Below are positions 8,226 through 17,353 of a stretch of 64,000 nt of DNA, piece after piece. The stretch comes from UBA1563 sp037440065 (GTDB taxonomy: Bacteria; Bacteroidota; Ignavibacteria; Ignavibacteriales; Ignavibacteriaceae). Below the pieces are notes generated by a model. It made no database searches. It was given only the letters and a program-made list of their open reading frames with translations, and was not told the origin of the DNA. Both the position numbers and the translations under genes were made by a program. How positions within the stretch are numbered: the first letter of the stretch is position 1; each line of letters opens with the position of its first letter. Where the stretch lies: assembly GCA_037440065.1 (NCBI GenBank), contig JBBIUV010000015.1, positions 992,001 to 1,056,000 of the forward strand, read 5' to 3'.

Positions 8226-9258
8226 TTAACAAAGTAATATTATTTTTCAAAATTAGAGAATCAATCTTCTCAATCACTTTCGTTGTTGGTAATTCCAAAA
8301 AACATTCGTGTTTGCGGGGGCATTTCAATAAATTGCATCCGATACAATCAAGTTCATCTAGACGAATTGATTCATGCTTGGCGCCGAAAGGTCCCTGCAA
8401 GTTAGGATTTGTTGGCCCATGAATGCTTAGTGTAGGAGTCCCAACTGCAGTCGAAATATGCATCGGTCCGCTGTCATTTGCAATCACTAGTGTTGCTAAT
8501 TTCATTAACGCGGCACCTTCTCGAATTGTTGTGTTTGGAGCCATGAGAGCCTTGCTTTTCATGAGTTCCCGAATTGCCATCGCATCACGTTGATCATCGG
8601 GTCCCCAAAGGATTAGAAATTTTGCATCATATTTTTCGTAGACAGCATCTGCAATTTCGGCAAATTTAGTTGCATCGCATTTTTTTGATTCCCAACCACC
8701 GCTTGGACTGAGTACAACCACAAAATCTTTTCTTTCAAAATTATCTTTGAAGAATTCTTGTGCAAAAGAAATATCCTGTTGACTTAATCCAAAATGGAGG
8801 TTGCTTGACTCAGCTTTAATTCCAATGCTTTCTAAATATTCCAAATGAAGTTGAGCCGCATGGAACTTGTCCCGTTCTGCTGGACCTAAAAGATTATATG
8901 CGTAAGTTCTCCCACGATATGGAAATCCGGCTCGATATCTTGCCCTGCTCAAATAGGTTATTATAGCAGTACGTGGATTGGAGTAAAAATCGAGAACTAA
9001 ATCATAGTTGTTGAAAAATACTTTTGAAATTGTTTTTAATCCGGCAAAAGTTTCATTTTTTTTGTAGAGAATAATTTCATTCAAAAAAGGAAGCTTTTCC
9101 AAAGCAGTTTTACTTGGTGGTTCTGTTAAATAATCAATTCTAGCGTTCGGAAATTCTTTCATCAGATTATCAAAAACAACGGTAGAAAGTATCACATCGC
9201 CTATTCCGCGTAATTTGATGCAGAGAATCCGCCGGACTTTACTTTTATCAATTTTCAT
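8212..9258 (-). CDS. Glycosyltransferase family 9 (heptosyltransferase-like), first gene of the minus-strand operon
   Basis: A 348-residue GT9 enzyme. It opens with ILCIKLRGIGDVILSTVVF (family signature), has LSPSGGWESKK in the centre and VIANDSGPMHISTAVGTP as donor site, then SIHGPTNP. The C terminus carries a CIGCNLLKCPRKHEC cysteine cluster like that of the third GT9 protein. It is the most upstream gene of a six-gene block (9258 down to 3769) whose members all overlap. It is divergent from prmC with a 104-bp gap that must hold both promoters. Confidence 0.88.
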   Translation of the reverse strand: MKIDKSKVRRILCIKLRGIGDVILSTVVFDNLMKEFPNARIDYLTEPPSKTALEKLPFLNEIILYKKNETFAGLKTISKVFFNNYDLVLDFYSNPRTAIITYLSRARYRAGFPYRGRTYAYNLLGPAERDKFHAAQLHLEYLESIGIKAESSNLHFGLSQQDISFAQEFFKDNFERKDFVVVLSPSGGWESKKCDATKFAEIADAVYEKYDAKFLILWGPDDQRDAMAIRELMKSKALMAPNTTIREGAALMKLATLVIANDSGPMHISTAVGTPTLSIHGPTNPNLQGPFGAKHESIRLDELDCIGCNLLKCPRKHECFLELPTTKVIEKIDSLILKNNITLLNEIH

Positions 9259-9362
9259 TTAACTTCTTAAAAAGGGAATACTTTCTTATTTTGAACGTGA
9301 ATCGAAAAAAAATTTGTTGCAATTTACAATTTTTCAAACTCAATTGAATAAAAAATTTACGT

Positions 9363-10217
9363 ATGCATACCGTTCTTGAACTCTTAAATTTGACTACTAA
9401 TTTTTTTGAACAGAAGGGGATTGACTCAGCTCGATTGAATGCCGAATTGCTCCTGGCTGAAATATTGAAGTGTAAACGCCTTGATCTTTATCTTACATTT
9501 GACAAACCGGTAAAAGAAGAGGAAGTGAACAGTTACCGGGAATTTGTTAAGCGCAGGGGAAATCGTGAACCACTACAATATATCCTTGGTCATGTAGAAT
9601 TTTATGGAATGACCTTTTTCATCGACAAAAATGTGCTGATCCCGCGCCAGGAAACTGAAATTTTGATCGAAACAGTTTTAAATCAAACTGACAAAGAAGC
9701 CAACTTGAATATTTTGGATATTGGGACAGGAAGTGGAATTATTGCGGTTTCACTCGCGCACCATTTGCCCAACGCAAAAGTTATTGCGATTGATAAAAGT
9801 TCCGAAGCTATTTCCATCGCAAAAAAAAATGCTGAAAATCATAATGTTGTGCCTCGAATTACTTTTTTAGAAACAGATATTTTGAACTCCACTTTAAAGT
9901 CGGATGAAAAATTTGATTTAATCGTTTCCAATCCGCCATATGTTTCTCAAAAAGAATTTTCTACACTCCAAAAGGAAATTACCGGGCATGAGCCGGATTT
10001 TGCAGTAACAGATTTTTCAGATGGACTGACTTTTTATCGGAAGATAATCGAAACGTCACCCCGATATTTAAACGAAAAAGCGAAAGTGTTTTTTGAAATT
10101 GGCGCCGGACAATCAGAACAAGTGAAAGTGATTTTTGAAGAGAATGACTTTACTTCCGTTCAAATCTGGAAGGATTATGGGAATATTGATCGCGTTGTAA
10201 AAGGGGACTGGAAATGA
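9363..10217 (+). CDS. prmC: Peptide chain release factor N5-glutamine methyltransferase
   Basis: Methylates the GGQ glutamine of release factors 1 and 2 using S-adenosylmethionine. The 284 residues match the HemK/PrmC family: an N-terminal helical domain with LNAELLLAEIL, then QYILGHVEFYG and LIPRQETEIL, the SAM site DIGTGSGIIAVSLA at about 118, and the catalytic SNPPYVS at about 190. The reading frame overlaps dtd by 4 bp (ATGA), so the two are translationally coupled. It is the first gene of a plus-strand run. Confidence 0.95.
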   Translation: MHTVLELLNLTTNFFEQKGIDSARLNAELLLAEILKCKRLDLYLTFDKPVKEEEVNSYREFVKRRGNREPLQYILGHVEFYGMTFFIDKNVLIPRQETEILIETVLNQTDKEANLNILDIGTGSGIIAVSLAHHLPNAKVIAIDKSSEAISIAKKNAENHNVVPRITFLETDILNSTLKSDEKFDLIVSNPPYVSQKEFSTLQKEITGHEPDFAVTDFSDGLTFYRKIIETSPRYLNEKAKVFFEIGAGQSEQVKVIFEENDFTSVQIWKDYGNIDRVVKGDWK

Positions 10218-10669
10218 GAGCTTTAGTTCAGCGCGTTAGTGAGGGAGCAGTGATTATTGAAAAAGAAAATTATAAAGCAGAAATCGGAAAAGGTTTTGTA
10301 TTACTGCTCGGAATTAAAACATCAGATACGATTGACGATATAATTTTTATAGCTGATAAATGTTGCAACTTACGCGTATTTGAAGATGAAAATGAAAAAA
10401 TGAATCTTTCGATAAAAGATGTAAACGGAGAGATATTGATCATTTCTCAATTTACGTTATACGGAGATGCGCAGAAAGGGAACCGACCAAGCTTTACTGA
10501 TGCGGCTAAACCGGAGATCGCGATTCCATTATATGAAAGTTTTATTGAGAGATTGAAGCAAAATTTAGGTGAAGCTAAAATAAAAACCGGCATATTTGGC
10601 GCCATGATGAAAGTGAAAATCCTAAACGACGGTCCCGTGACAATTATGGTCGAAGCAAAAATGAAGTAA
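10214..10669 (+). CDS. dtd: D-aminoacyl-tRNA deacylase
   Basis: Hydrolyses D-aminoacyl-tRNAs (and glycyl-tRNA-Ala) to protect translation. 151 residues, the normal bacterial length. It begins MRALVQRVSEGAV. The catalytic SQFTLYGD is at about 77, followed by KGNRPSF. The cross-subunit Gly-cisPro-type region near the C terminus reads FGAMMKVKILNDGPVT. It overlaps prmC by 4 bp and precedes the metalloenzyme gene by 3 bp, so it belongs to the same operon. Confidence 0.95.
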   Translation: MRALVQRVSEGAVIIEKENYKAEIGKGFVLLLGIKTSDTIDDIIFIADKCCNLRVFEDENEKMNLSIKDVNGEILIISQFTLYGDAQKGNRPSFTDAAKPEIAIPLYESFIERLKQNLGEAKIKTGIFGAMMKVKILNDGPVTIMVEAKMK

Positions 10670-10672
10670 CAA

Positions 10673-11587
10673 ATGGAAAAACCGGATCACCATATTCTCC
10701 TACTTTTTCTTGACGGTGTTGGTATCGGGAAAAAGGATTATGATTGGAATCCTTTTTTCAAATACGGTTTTAGAACTTTCACTCATCTTTTCGGCACAAT
10801 TCCTCATCTTGAAAATCATTCACTTTCAAATGGGAAAGTATATCTTTCCGGAATCGATGCTTCACTGGGAGTTGAAGGTTTGCCGCAAAGTGGTACAGGA
10901 CAAACCTCCATTTTTTGCGGTGTAAAAGCTCCTCAAATAATTAATCAACATTTTGGACCTTTTCCTTACTCCACGCTAATCCCGATAATTCAAGAGCAAA
11001 ATATTTTCAAATATTTTCTTGATAGAGAAGAAAAAGTCACTTTTGCGAACGCATATCCCCAGGTATTTTTTGACTATATCAATTCCGGCAAAAAGCGACT
11101 GAGTGTTACAACACTCAGCTGTAATCTAAATGGTATGCGTTTAAATGGTTATGATGATGTGGTAAAAGGGGAAGCGTTGACAGCGGAGATTACCAATGCC
11201 CGCTGGAATACGAAACTTGGTTATGCTCTTCCAATCATATCAGCAAAACAAGCAGCAGAAAATCTTTTAAAAATTTCTTACAAAAATTCATTCACAGCAT
11301 TTGAATATTTCTTAACCGATCATCTTGGACATGGAAGATATGATGAAGATACTGAGGAAACGTTAAAAGTTCTTGATGAATTCTTATTAACAATCTTCAC
11401 TCAATTAAATGAAGAGAAGCTCTCAATCGTTCTTTGTTCAGATCATGGGAATTTTGAAGATTTATCGGTAAAAACACATACCCAAAATCCATCGTTATTA
11501 ATTACAGCAGGACCAAAAGCGAAGAAAATTTCTGAATCTATTTCTGATTTATCGGATATTAAACACGCTATTATAAAAAATTTATGA
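10673..11587 (+). CDS. Alkaline-phosphatase-superfamily metalloenzyme (phosphoglycerate/phosphopentomutase-like)
   Basis: A 304-residue protein with the metal-binding skeleton of the superfamily: LLFLDGVGIG (first metal Asp), LPQSGTGQTSIFCG (likely Thr/Ser nucleophile), TDHLGHG (Asp and two His), CSDHGNFED and THTQNPSLL (last metal His). It is shorter than independent phosphoglycerate mutase (about 510) and lacks a recognisable insert domain, so the substrate is uncertain; mutase or phosphatase activity on a small phosphate ester is the family expectation. It has no signal peptide, so it is probably cytosolic. It overlaps comEC by 4 bp. Confidence 0.75.
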   Translation: MEKPDHHILLLFLDGVGIGKKDYDWNPFFKYGFRTFTHLFGTIPHLENHSLSNGKVYLSGIDASLGVEGLPQSGTGQTSIFCGVKAPQIINQHFGPFPYSTLIPIIQEQNIFKYFLDREEKVTFANAYPQVFFDYINSGKKRLSVTTLSCNLNGMRLNGYDDVVKGEALTAEITNARWNTKLGYALPIISAKQAAENLLKISYKNSFTAFEYFLTDHLGHGRYDEDTEETLKVLDEFLLTIFTQLNEEKLSIVLCSDHGNFEDLSVKTHTQNPSLLITAGPKAKKISESISDLSDIKHAIIKNL

Positions 11588-13989
11588 TAAAGCATTATCC
11601 TTTAATCGGCATTACTATAGCATTTGTCTTGGGAATAATTTTAGAATCAATTTCCCATATCGATTTTGTATTTCTCGGCATCACTTTCGTATGTGCAGTT
11701 GCATTAGCAATTATATTTTGGAAATGGAATAAGCATAAAAGTAGAGAAATCTCTTCTTTTATTTACACATCTCTTCCGGTTTTTCTTTTCGGGATGCTTC
11801 TTTTCCAATTTCAAAATAGGGGGGAAGTTAAATATCCTTTTCCTCAGCAATTCGTAAAAGATGTGAAAATGGTTGGACGAATTTCTTCTATTGAAATAAA
11901 AAGGAAGAAAGATTTCAAGTTCAAAATTGAGACCGATTCAATCATTACAGAAAGTGATAAAGTTGCTGGGAAGTTCACTATTATTTGTCGAGTTAAAGCA
12001 GATGATAAAAAAGGATTTCTAAATCTTTATTATAATCTTAATCCCGGGAATGTTGTTTCGATAAAGGGGGTTTACAATAGAGGAAAGGGAACTCGTAATC
12101 CTGGAGAGTTTGATTATCAAGCATACTTACGAAAACAAGGAGTAACCGGTTTTCTTTCGATAAAAAATCCGGAGGATGTAAAAATACTTAACTCTGAAAA
12201 ATCAACTTTCTCCTCATGGCTCTTTTCAGTTAGAAAAAATATTGCCGATAAAATAGACGAATTGCAACAACCCCAGACTGTTGGATTAATAAAAGGATTA
12301 GTGCTTGGGGATAAAAGTGAAATTGATAATGAAACTAAAATAGAGTTCATCAACTCAGGTGTGGCACATGTGTTAGCAGTTTCGGGGCAGCAAGTCGGAT
12401 TTATTGCAGTAATTTTTATCATTCTCTTTGGAAGAGTGAATATTTATTTCCGCACAATTTTAACTGTTTTAACACTTATTTTCTTTTTACTAATCACCGG
12501 ATTGCAGCCAGCCGTTCTACGTGCTACAATTATGGCTTTTGTTGTCTTTGCCGCTTCTGTTTCTGGAAGAGAAATAAATGCGTGGAATACTATCTCGATC
12601 GCAGCATTAATTATTTTATTGATTGATGTGAATCAACTTTTTGATCCCGGATTTCAACTTTCTTTTGTAGCGGTAATGGCAACGATTGGACTTTATCCTT
12701 ATTTTTCAGCCTGGTTGAAAGAGTTGAATCTGAAAAGTAAAATCTCAAAAGGACTGCTCGTAATGTTTTTTATGTCACTTGCGGCGCAGATTGGTGTACT
12801 TCCATTTACAAACTATTATTTTGGAAAAATTTCCATTGTTTCTTTGCTCTCAAATCTTTTCGTAATTCCGGCGATTTCAGTTATTCTTGCAAATGCAATT
12901 TTGACGTTATTTGTATCGATGATTTCAATTCAAGTAGCTGCTATTTTTGCTTTGGCCGGAGATGGAATAACGGCTTTACTTTATTATGTAATTAAAATAT
13001 CTGCAACTCAGGACTTCTCTTTCATTCGCGTTCCTAATTTTTCGATACAGGATGCGGTTATCTTCTATGGTTTTCTCTTCTTTCTCATTTTTGCTCTTCG
13101 ATATGCAAATAGAATGTTTACAAAATTGGTTTTGATATTTTTCGTTGTGGCAAACACAATCGTTTTTTGCTCTCTTGATAATAAAGATATTTTACCTGGT
13201 GGCCGACTTTCTGTAATGATGATTGATGTTGGGCAAGGGGACGCTTTTCTAATAAAACTCCCTGATGGGGAAACAATGCTAATCGATGCGGGAAGTTCGC
13301 AATTCAATTATGATAATGGTGAACGGGTTATTATTCCACTTCTGGATTATCTTGGCATCTCAACGATTGATTATGGTTTTATTTCTCATATGGATACTGA
13401 TCATTTTGCAGGGTTTGTTTCACTAGTAAATCAAAATCGAGTGAGAGAAATATTCAAACCAGATACCGATTCAACGGATAAAAATGATTTTTATTTTGAA
13501 CAGCTTCTCGCATTAAAAAATATCCCGGTAAATTTTTACCGTGATACTAATATGGTCTCCCAAAACTCAAGAATCTTCTTACTTTGCGATACACACAAGT
13601 CGCCAATCACCGATTTCAAGATAAATGACAGGAGCGGAATTATAAAAGTTGTTTACGGAAAAAATTCATTCCTTTTCGTTGGTGATGCACATTTGAAAAT
13701 GGAGAATTACCTAACCTCTCGTTGGAACAACTTTTTGAATTCTGATGTTTTAAAATTGGGTCATCATGGAAGTAAGACAAGTTCCGGCGAAAATTTTCTT
13801 AATTTTGTAACACCGGAAATAAGTTTACTTAGTGTCGGCGAGCAAAATAAATTTGGTCATCCGTCACAAATAGTATTGGAGCGATTGATGAAACTTAACT
13901 CAAAACTTCTAAGGAGCGATGAGGAAGGTGCGGTAATTCTTCAATCTGATGGTGATCAATTTAAAAAGATCAACTGGAAAAATATTTAA
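11584..13989 (+). CDS. comEC: ComEC/Rec2 DNA-uptake channel protein
   Basis: Inner-membrane channel through which single-stranded DNA enters during natural transformation. The 801 residues show the complete layout: N-terminal membrane segments and the soluble OB-like DUF4131 domain (to about 200), the polytopic Competence domain starting near GLVLGDKSEID and HVLAVSGQQVGF (about 245-500), and a C-terminal metallo-beta-lactamase-like domain with VGQGDAFLIKLPDG, SHMDTDHFAG (metal motif) and LKLGHHGSKTSS. The domain order and length are full, so it is probably functional. Other competence genes are not in the window. ATG overlaps the preceding stop (ATGA). Confidence 0.93.
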   Translation: MIKHYPLIGITIAFVLGIILESISHIDFVFLGITFVCAVALAIIFWKWNKHKSREISSFIYTSLPVFLFGMLLFQFQNRGEVKYPFPQQFVKDVKMVGRISSIEIKRKKDFKFKIETDSIITESDKVAGKFTIICRVKADDKKGFLNLYYNLNPGNVVSIKGVYNRGKGTRNPGEFDYQAYLRKQGVTGFLSIKNPEDVKILNSEKSTFSSWLFSVRKNIADKIDELQQPQTVGLIKGLVLGDKSEIDNETKIEFINSGVAHVLAVSGQQVGFIAVIFIILFGRVNIYFRTILTVLTLIFFLLITGLQPAVLRATIMAFVVFAASVSGREINAWNTISIAALIILLIDVNQLFDPGFQLSFVAVMATIGLYPYFSAWLKELNLKSKISKGLLVMFFMSLAAQIGVLPFTNYYFGKISIVSLLSNLFVIPAISVILANAILTLFVSMISIQVAAIFALAGDGITALLYYVIKISATQDFSFIRVPNFSIQDAVIFYGFLFFLIFALRYANRMFTKLVLIFFVVANTIVFCSLDNKDILPGGRLSVMMIDVGQGDAFLIKLPDGETMLIDAGSSQFNYDNGERVIIPLLDYLGISTIDYGFISHMDTDHFAGFVSLVNQNRVREIFKPDTDSTDKNDFYFEQLLALKNIPVNFYRDTNMVSQNSRIFLLCDTHKSPITDFKINDRSGIIKVVYGKNSFLFVGDAHLKMENYLTSRWNNFLNSDVLKLGHHGSKTSSGENFLNFVTPEISLLSVGEQNKFGHPSQIVLERLMKLNSKLLRSDEEGAVILQSDGDQFKKINWKNI

Positions 13990-14053
13990 TAAATTATTTT
14001 ATCATGGTGCAGATTTCATTAAGCACAAAATATTAAAATAGAAAAGAGAAAAG

Positions 14054-14548
14054 ATGAAAACACAAAAACCACTTGTCGGTGTAATTATGGGGAGCGATTC
14101 CGATTTACCAATAATGAAAGAAGCAGCGGATGTTTTAAAACAATTCAACATTCCGTTTGAAGTAAAGGTAATTTCTGCCCACCGATCGCCGGATATTTTA
14201 GCTGACTACGGAAAAGAGGCACATAAAAGAGGAATGAAGATTATTATTGCTGGTGCGGGCGGTGCTGCACATTTACCCGGTGTTACAGCAGCTTTTACTC
14301 CGCTTCCGGTCATCGGTATTCCCGTAAAAGCAAAATCGTTGGAAGGGTTGGATTCACTTCTGTCTATCGTACAAATGCCGGCAGGGGTTCCGGTTGCTAC
14401 AGTTGGAATTAATCAAGCGAAAAATGCAGGTTTGTTGGCAATACAGATGCTTGCTTTAGGCGATAACAATCTATTAAAAATGATGATTGCTTATAAGAAA
14501 AAATTAAGCGAAGAGTCTCAGAAGAAAAACCACAATATCAATTTGTAA
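14054..14548 (+). CDS. purE: 5-(carboxyamino)imidazole ribonucleotide mutase
   Basis: Purine synthesis: converts N5-CAIR to CAIR. The 164 residues carry the class I signature: VIMGSDSDLPIMKEAADVL at the N terminus, ISAHRSPD (catalytic His), AGAGGAAHLPGV, and GLDSLLSIVQMPAGVPVATV. No purK follows; the gene instead converges on gatA with an 11-bp overlap, so purK must lie elsewhere. A GAAAAGAGAAAAG purine run lies directly upstream of the ATG. The other purine genes of the window (purS, purQ) are on the opposite strand. Confidence 0.95.
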   Translation: MKTQKPLVGVIMGSDSDLPIMKEAADVLKQFNIPFEVKVISAHRSPDILADYGKEAHKRGMKIIIAGAGGAAHLPGVTAAFTPLPVIGIPVKAKSLEGLDSLLSIVQMPAGVPVATVGINQAKNAGLLAIQMLALGDNNLLKMMIAYKKKLSEESQKKNHNINL

Positions 14549-15971
14549 GAACTTCATTTTCTAGAATTGCACCAAGTTGCAAAAGTTTATCTTCTTCAAA
14601 TTGATTGGCGAGTAGCTGCAATCCTATCGGTAAATTATTTTTATCTTTACCGATGGGAATGTTGATCCCCGGTATTCCGGCAAGATTTGCCGAGGTGGTA
14701 AAAATATCACTCAAATACATTTCAATCGGATCAGTAGTTTTTTCACCCAATTTAAAAGCAGTAGTTGGAGTGGTCGGTGTCAGCAGAACATCAACTATTG
14801 AAAAAGTGTTGACGAAATCTTCTTTGATTTTCCTTCGAACTTGCTGTGCTTTTTTATAATAAGCATCGTAATAACCCGACGATAAAACATAAGTGCCGAG
14901 CATAATTCTTCGTTTAACTTCGCTCCCAAATCCTTCTGAGCGGGAAGTTTTGTACATTTTTAATAATGAAGAACTTTGTTTAGAACGATAACCGTAACGT
15001 GCTCCATCAAACTTGGCGAGGTTGGAAGAAGCTTCTGCAGTGGTTAGAATATAATAAGTTGCGATTGCAAAATTCGTATGGGGAAGTGAAAGTTCTTCAA
15101 CAGAGAAATTCAAATCTTTTAATTTTTGAATTACATTTTCAATCTGCACTTTAATATCAGCAGATAAGCCTTCGGCAAAATATTCTTTTGGAATTCCGAT
15201 CTTCAATTTTTGTTTGTTGTTTGCAAGTAAAGTTGAATATGACTTTTTTTCAGCTTCAATTGAAGTAGAATCAATTTTATCATATCCGGCAAGAACTTCC
15301 AACACAAGTGCAACATCTTCAACTGAATTTGCGAATGGACCAATAGTATCAAATGAAGAAGCGAAAGCAGTTAATCCAAAACGAGAGACGAGTCCGTAAG
15401 TTGGCTTCAATCCGTAAATTCCGCAAAATGCTGCAGGTTGACGAATGGAACCACCCGTGTCTGTTCCTAATGATACATCACAAAGATTGGCTGCAACAAC
15501 CGCTGCAGAACCACCACTTGAGCCACCGGTAACACGAGTCTCATCCACCGGATTTTTTACAGCACCAAAGGCAGAATTTTCGTTTGACGACCCCATCGCA
15601 AACTCATCGCAGTTTGTTTTACCAATAATTATTGCATCCTCATCGATTAGTTTTTGGACAGCAGTAGCCGTGTAAAGTGAAGTGAAATTTTCTAGAATTT
15701 TTGAAGAGCAAGTAAGTGGTTTGTCTTTAATGGCAAGGACATCCTTTATCGCGATTACCATTCCAGCGAGTTTTCCGTGAGAACCGTTCGCAATTTTTTT
15801 TTCAACTTCCTCGGCACGCAGTAATGCTTCTCCGTCAAAAACTGAGTTATAAGCATTTAAATTTTTTCGTTCGGCAATTCGATGGAGAAAGTCTTTAACA
15901 TTTTCTACCAACGACAATTTACTTTCTTCGATCAGGCGTAATTTTTCTTTATGATTTTTATAAGTAATCAA
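14538..15971 (-). CDS. gatA: Aspartyl/glutamyl-tRNA amidotransferase subunit A
   Basis: Amidase-signature subunit that releases ammonia from glutamine for conversion of Glu-tRNA(Gln) or Asp-tRNA(Asn). 477 residues. The catalytic Ser-cisSer-Lys triad is visible: Lys in MVIAIKDVLAI, and the Ser pair in VTGGSSGGSAAVVA followed by DTGGSIRQPAAFCG. The start appears to be TTG at 15971, preceded by AAAGGA at suitable spacing. gatB and gatC are not adjacent. The upstream neighbour is tatA with a 40-bp gap; the 3' end overlaps purE convergently. Confidence 0.94.
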   Translation of the reverse strand: MITYKNHKEKLRLIEESKLSLVENVKDFLHRIAERKNLNAYNSVFDGEALLRAEEVEKKIANGSHGKLAGMVIAIKDVLAIKDKPLTCSSKILENFTSLYTATAVQKLIDEDAIIIGKTNCDEFAMGSSNENSAFGAVKNPVDETRVTGGSSGGSAAVVAANLCDVSLGTDTGGSIRQPAAFCGIYGLKPTYGLVSRFGLTAFASSFDTIGPFANSVEDVALVLEVLAGYDKIDSTSIEAEKKSYSTLLANNKQKLKIGIPKEYFAEGLSADIKVQIENVIQKLKDLNFSVEELSLPHTNFAIATYYILTTAEASSNLAKFDGARYGYRSKQSSSLLKMYKTSRSEGFGSEVKRRIMLGTYVLSSGYYDAYYKKAQQVRRKIKEDFVNTFSIVDVLLTPTTPTTAFKLGEKTTDPIEMYLSDIFTTSANLAGIPGINIPIGKDKNNLPIGLQLLANQFEEDKLLQLGAILENEVLTN

Positions 15972-16011
15972 AAATATCCTTTTGCAGTTTTAGGAGTGGA
16001 GAGTTTGCAGA

Positions 16012-16191
16012 TTATTTTTTATCATCAATCGAGTTTTTAATTTCTTCTTCAACTTCGTTTAAAGATTTTTTAAAATCTTTTATTCCTTTCCCAATACTTT
16101 GCATCATTTCAGGAAGTTTCTTTGGTCCGAAAAGGAGAAGAGCAACAACTCCAATTAAAATAATTTCTGTTGCACCTATATTACCGAACAT
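16012..16191 (-). CDS. tatA: Twin-arginine translocase TatA/TatE family protein (59 aa)
   Basis: A short gene reading MFGNIGATEIILIGVVALL at its N terminus, followed by the amphipathic hinge FGPKKLPEMMQSIGKG and a charged tail ending IDDKK. This is the classic TatA layout: one membrane helix, the FGxKKLPE hinge, an amphipathic helix and an acidic/basic tail. TatA oligomers form the pore that exports folded proteins bearing Arg-Arg signal peptides. It lies 3 bp downstream of a second tatA, so the two are a tandem pair. No SD is evident at its ATG, consistent with reinitiation. Confidence 0.9.
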   Translation of the reverse strand: MFGNIGATEIILIGVVALLLFGPKKLPEMMQSIGKGIKDFKKSLNEVEEEIKNSIDDKK

Positions 16192-16194
16192 GGC

Positions 16195-16389
16195 TTAGTC
16201 TTTTTTTTCTGATGATTGATTTTTGTCGGAAATTTTAGTCGCGCTGTCGTCATCTTTCATCGCTTTTTTGAATTCTTTCATTCCTTTGCCGATACCTTGT
16301 GCGAGTTCCGGAATTTTCTTAGCGCCAAATAATAGTACAAGTACGAACATGATAATAAGTATTTCCGGTAATCCGATATTGCTAAACAT
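16195..16389 (-). CDS. tatA: Twin-arginine translocase TatA/TatE family protein (64 aa)
   Basis: The second TatA-like gene, 64 residues: MFSNIGLPEILIIMFVLVLL is the membrane helix, FGAKKIPELAQGIGKG the hinge and amphipathic start, followed by a highly charged tail (DDDSATKISDKNQSSEKKD). AAGGA lies a few bases before ATG 16389. It follows purQ by 11 bp. The pair probably supplies two TatA/TatB-like components; Bacteroidota-type genomes often lack a recognisable TatB. tatC is not in the window. Confidence 0.93.
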   Translation of the reverse strand: MFSNIGLPEILIIMFVLVLLFGAKKIPELAQGIGKGMKEFKKAMKDDDSATKISDKNQSSEKKD

Positions 16390-16400
16390 GATTGATCCTT

Positions 16401-17096
16401 CTATTTAATAAAATTTTTTAATAAAGAATTAAAAATTTGCAGCCCGTCGGTTTTGCCAAGTAATCCATCGCTACTTCTTTCAGGGTGAGGCATCATCCCG
16501 AATACATTTCCATTTTTGTTCATTATACCTGCTATATTTTCTATCGAACCGTTCGGGTTGTATGTATCAGAAATTTCTCCTTTAGACGAAGAATATCTGA
16601 AAAGCACTTGATTATTTTTTTTGAGTGAATTTAACGTTTCCTCGTCAGTAAAATAATTTCCTTCACCATGTGCTATTGGTGTCAACAAAGTTTTGTGATC
16701 AAGTGATTTTGTTAAAAGTGAATCTTCATTCACTGCAGTTATGTAAATATCTTTACAAACGAACTTCAAATTTTTATTCTTGATAAGAGCGCCGGGAAGT
16801 AAACCGGATTCCGTCAAAATTTGAAACCCGTTACAGATACCGAAAACAATTCCACCTTTATTTGCAAAGTCGATTACTGAATTCATGATAGGAGAAAGTT
16901 TTGCAACGGCTCCGGTTCGGATGTAATCTCCGTACGAAAAGCCACCCGGAAGAATGATAGCGTCACAGTTTTGGAGATCGGTATCTTTATGCCACAAATA
17001 AACTGTTTCCTGGTTAAGCTCATGTTTTAACACATGATATGAATCATGATCACAATTTGAACCGGGAAAAACAACTACACCAAATTTAAGCTTCAT
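16401..17096 (-). CDS. purQ: Phosphoribosylformylglycinamidine synthase subunit PurQ
   Basis: Glutamine amidotransferase subunit of FGAM synthase. 231 residues. Class I amidotransferase triad: nucleophile Cys in FGICNGFQILTESG, and His/Glu in MPHPERSSD near the C terminus. VVFPGSNCDHD at the N terminus and LPGGFSYGDYIRTGA are also typical of PurQ. It overlaps purS by 11 bp. Together with purS it belongs to the three-subunit (PurS/PurQ/small PurL) form of the enzyme; purL is not in the window. Confidence 0.96.
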   Translation of the reverse strand: MKLKFGVVVFPGSNCDHDSYHVLKHELNQETVYLWHKDTDLQNCDAIILPGGFSYGDYIRTGAVAKLSPIMNSVIDFANKGGIVFGICNGFQILTESGLLPGALIKNKNLKFVCKDIYITAVNEDSLLTKSLDHKTLLTPIAHGEGNYFTDEETLNSLKKNNQVLFRYSSSKGEISDTYNPNGSIENIAGIMNKNGNVFGMMPHPERSSDGLLGKTDGLQIFNSLLKNFIK

Positions 17097-17343
17097 CTAC
17101 TTTGTCTAACATAATTTCAAAATCTTCCATAGATGGATTGCTTAATAATTTTGTGCAAAATTCAGAAACTTCCTGTTTTGCGGTTTCTTCATCGGATACG
17201 TTAACAAGAAATTCTACTTGTTTGTCGATTCTCACATTTGTGATGTTTTTAAATCCAAGGAGAATTGCGCCATGTTCAGCGGCTTTTCCTTGCGGATCTA
17301 AAATTGATTTTTTCCTTTTTACTATAACTTTTGCTTTGTACAA
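17086..17343 (-). CDS. purS: Phosphoribosylformylglycinamidine synthase subunit PurS
   Basis: 85-residue subunit that bridges PurQ and PurL. It begins with YKAKVIVKRKKSILDPQG, the conserved PurS N terminus. The start is TTG at 17343 with an AAGG about 6 nt upstream; no ATG is available in the right place. It follows pssA by 10 bp and overlaps purQ by 11 bp, so phospholipid and purine genes share a transcript here. Confidence 0.94.
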   Translation of the reverse strand: MYKAKVIVKRKKSILDPQGKAAEHGAILLGFKNITNVRIDKQVEFLVNVSDEETAKQEVSEFCTKLLSNPSMEDFEIMLDKVDEA

Positions 17344-17353
17344 GGGGAACCTT

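Noticed and set aside
12117..12422. Minus-strand open frame within comEC, and similar shadows within gatA, ispE and the C25 gene
   Set aside because: Each lies wholly inside a clear gene, lacks motifs or signal and has composition expected of an antisense frame.
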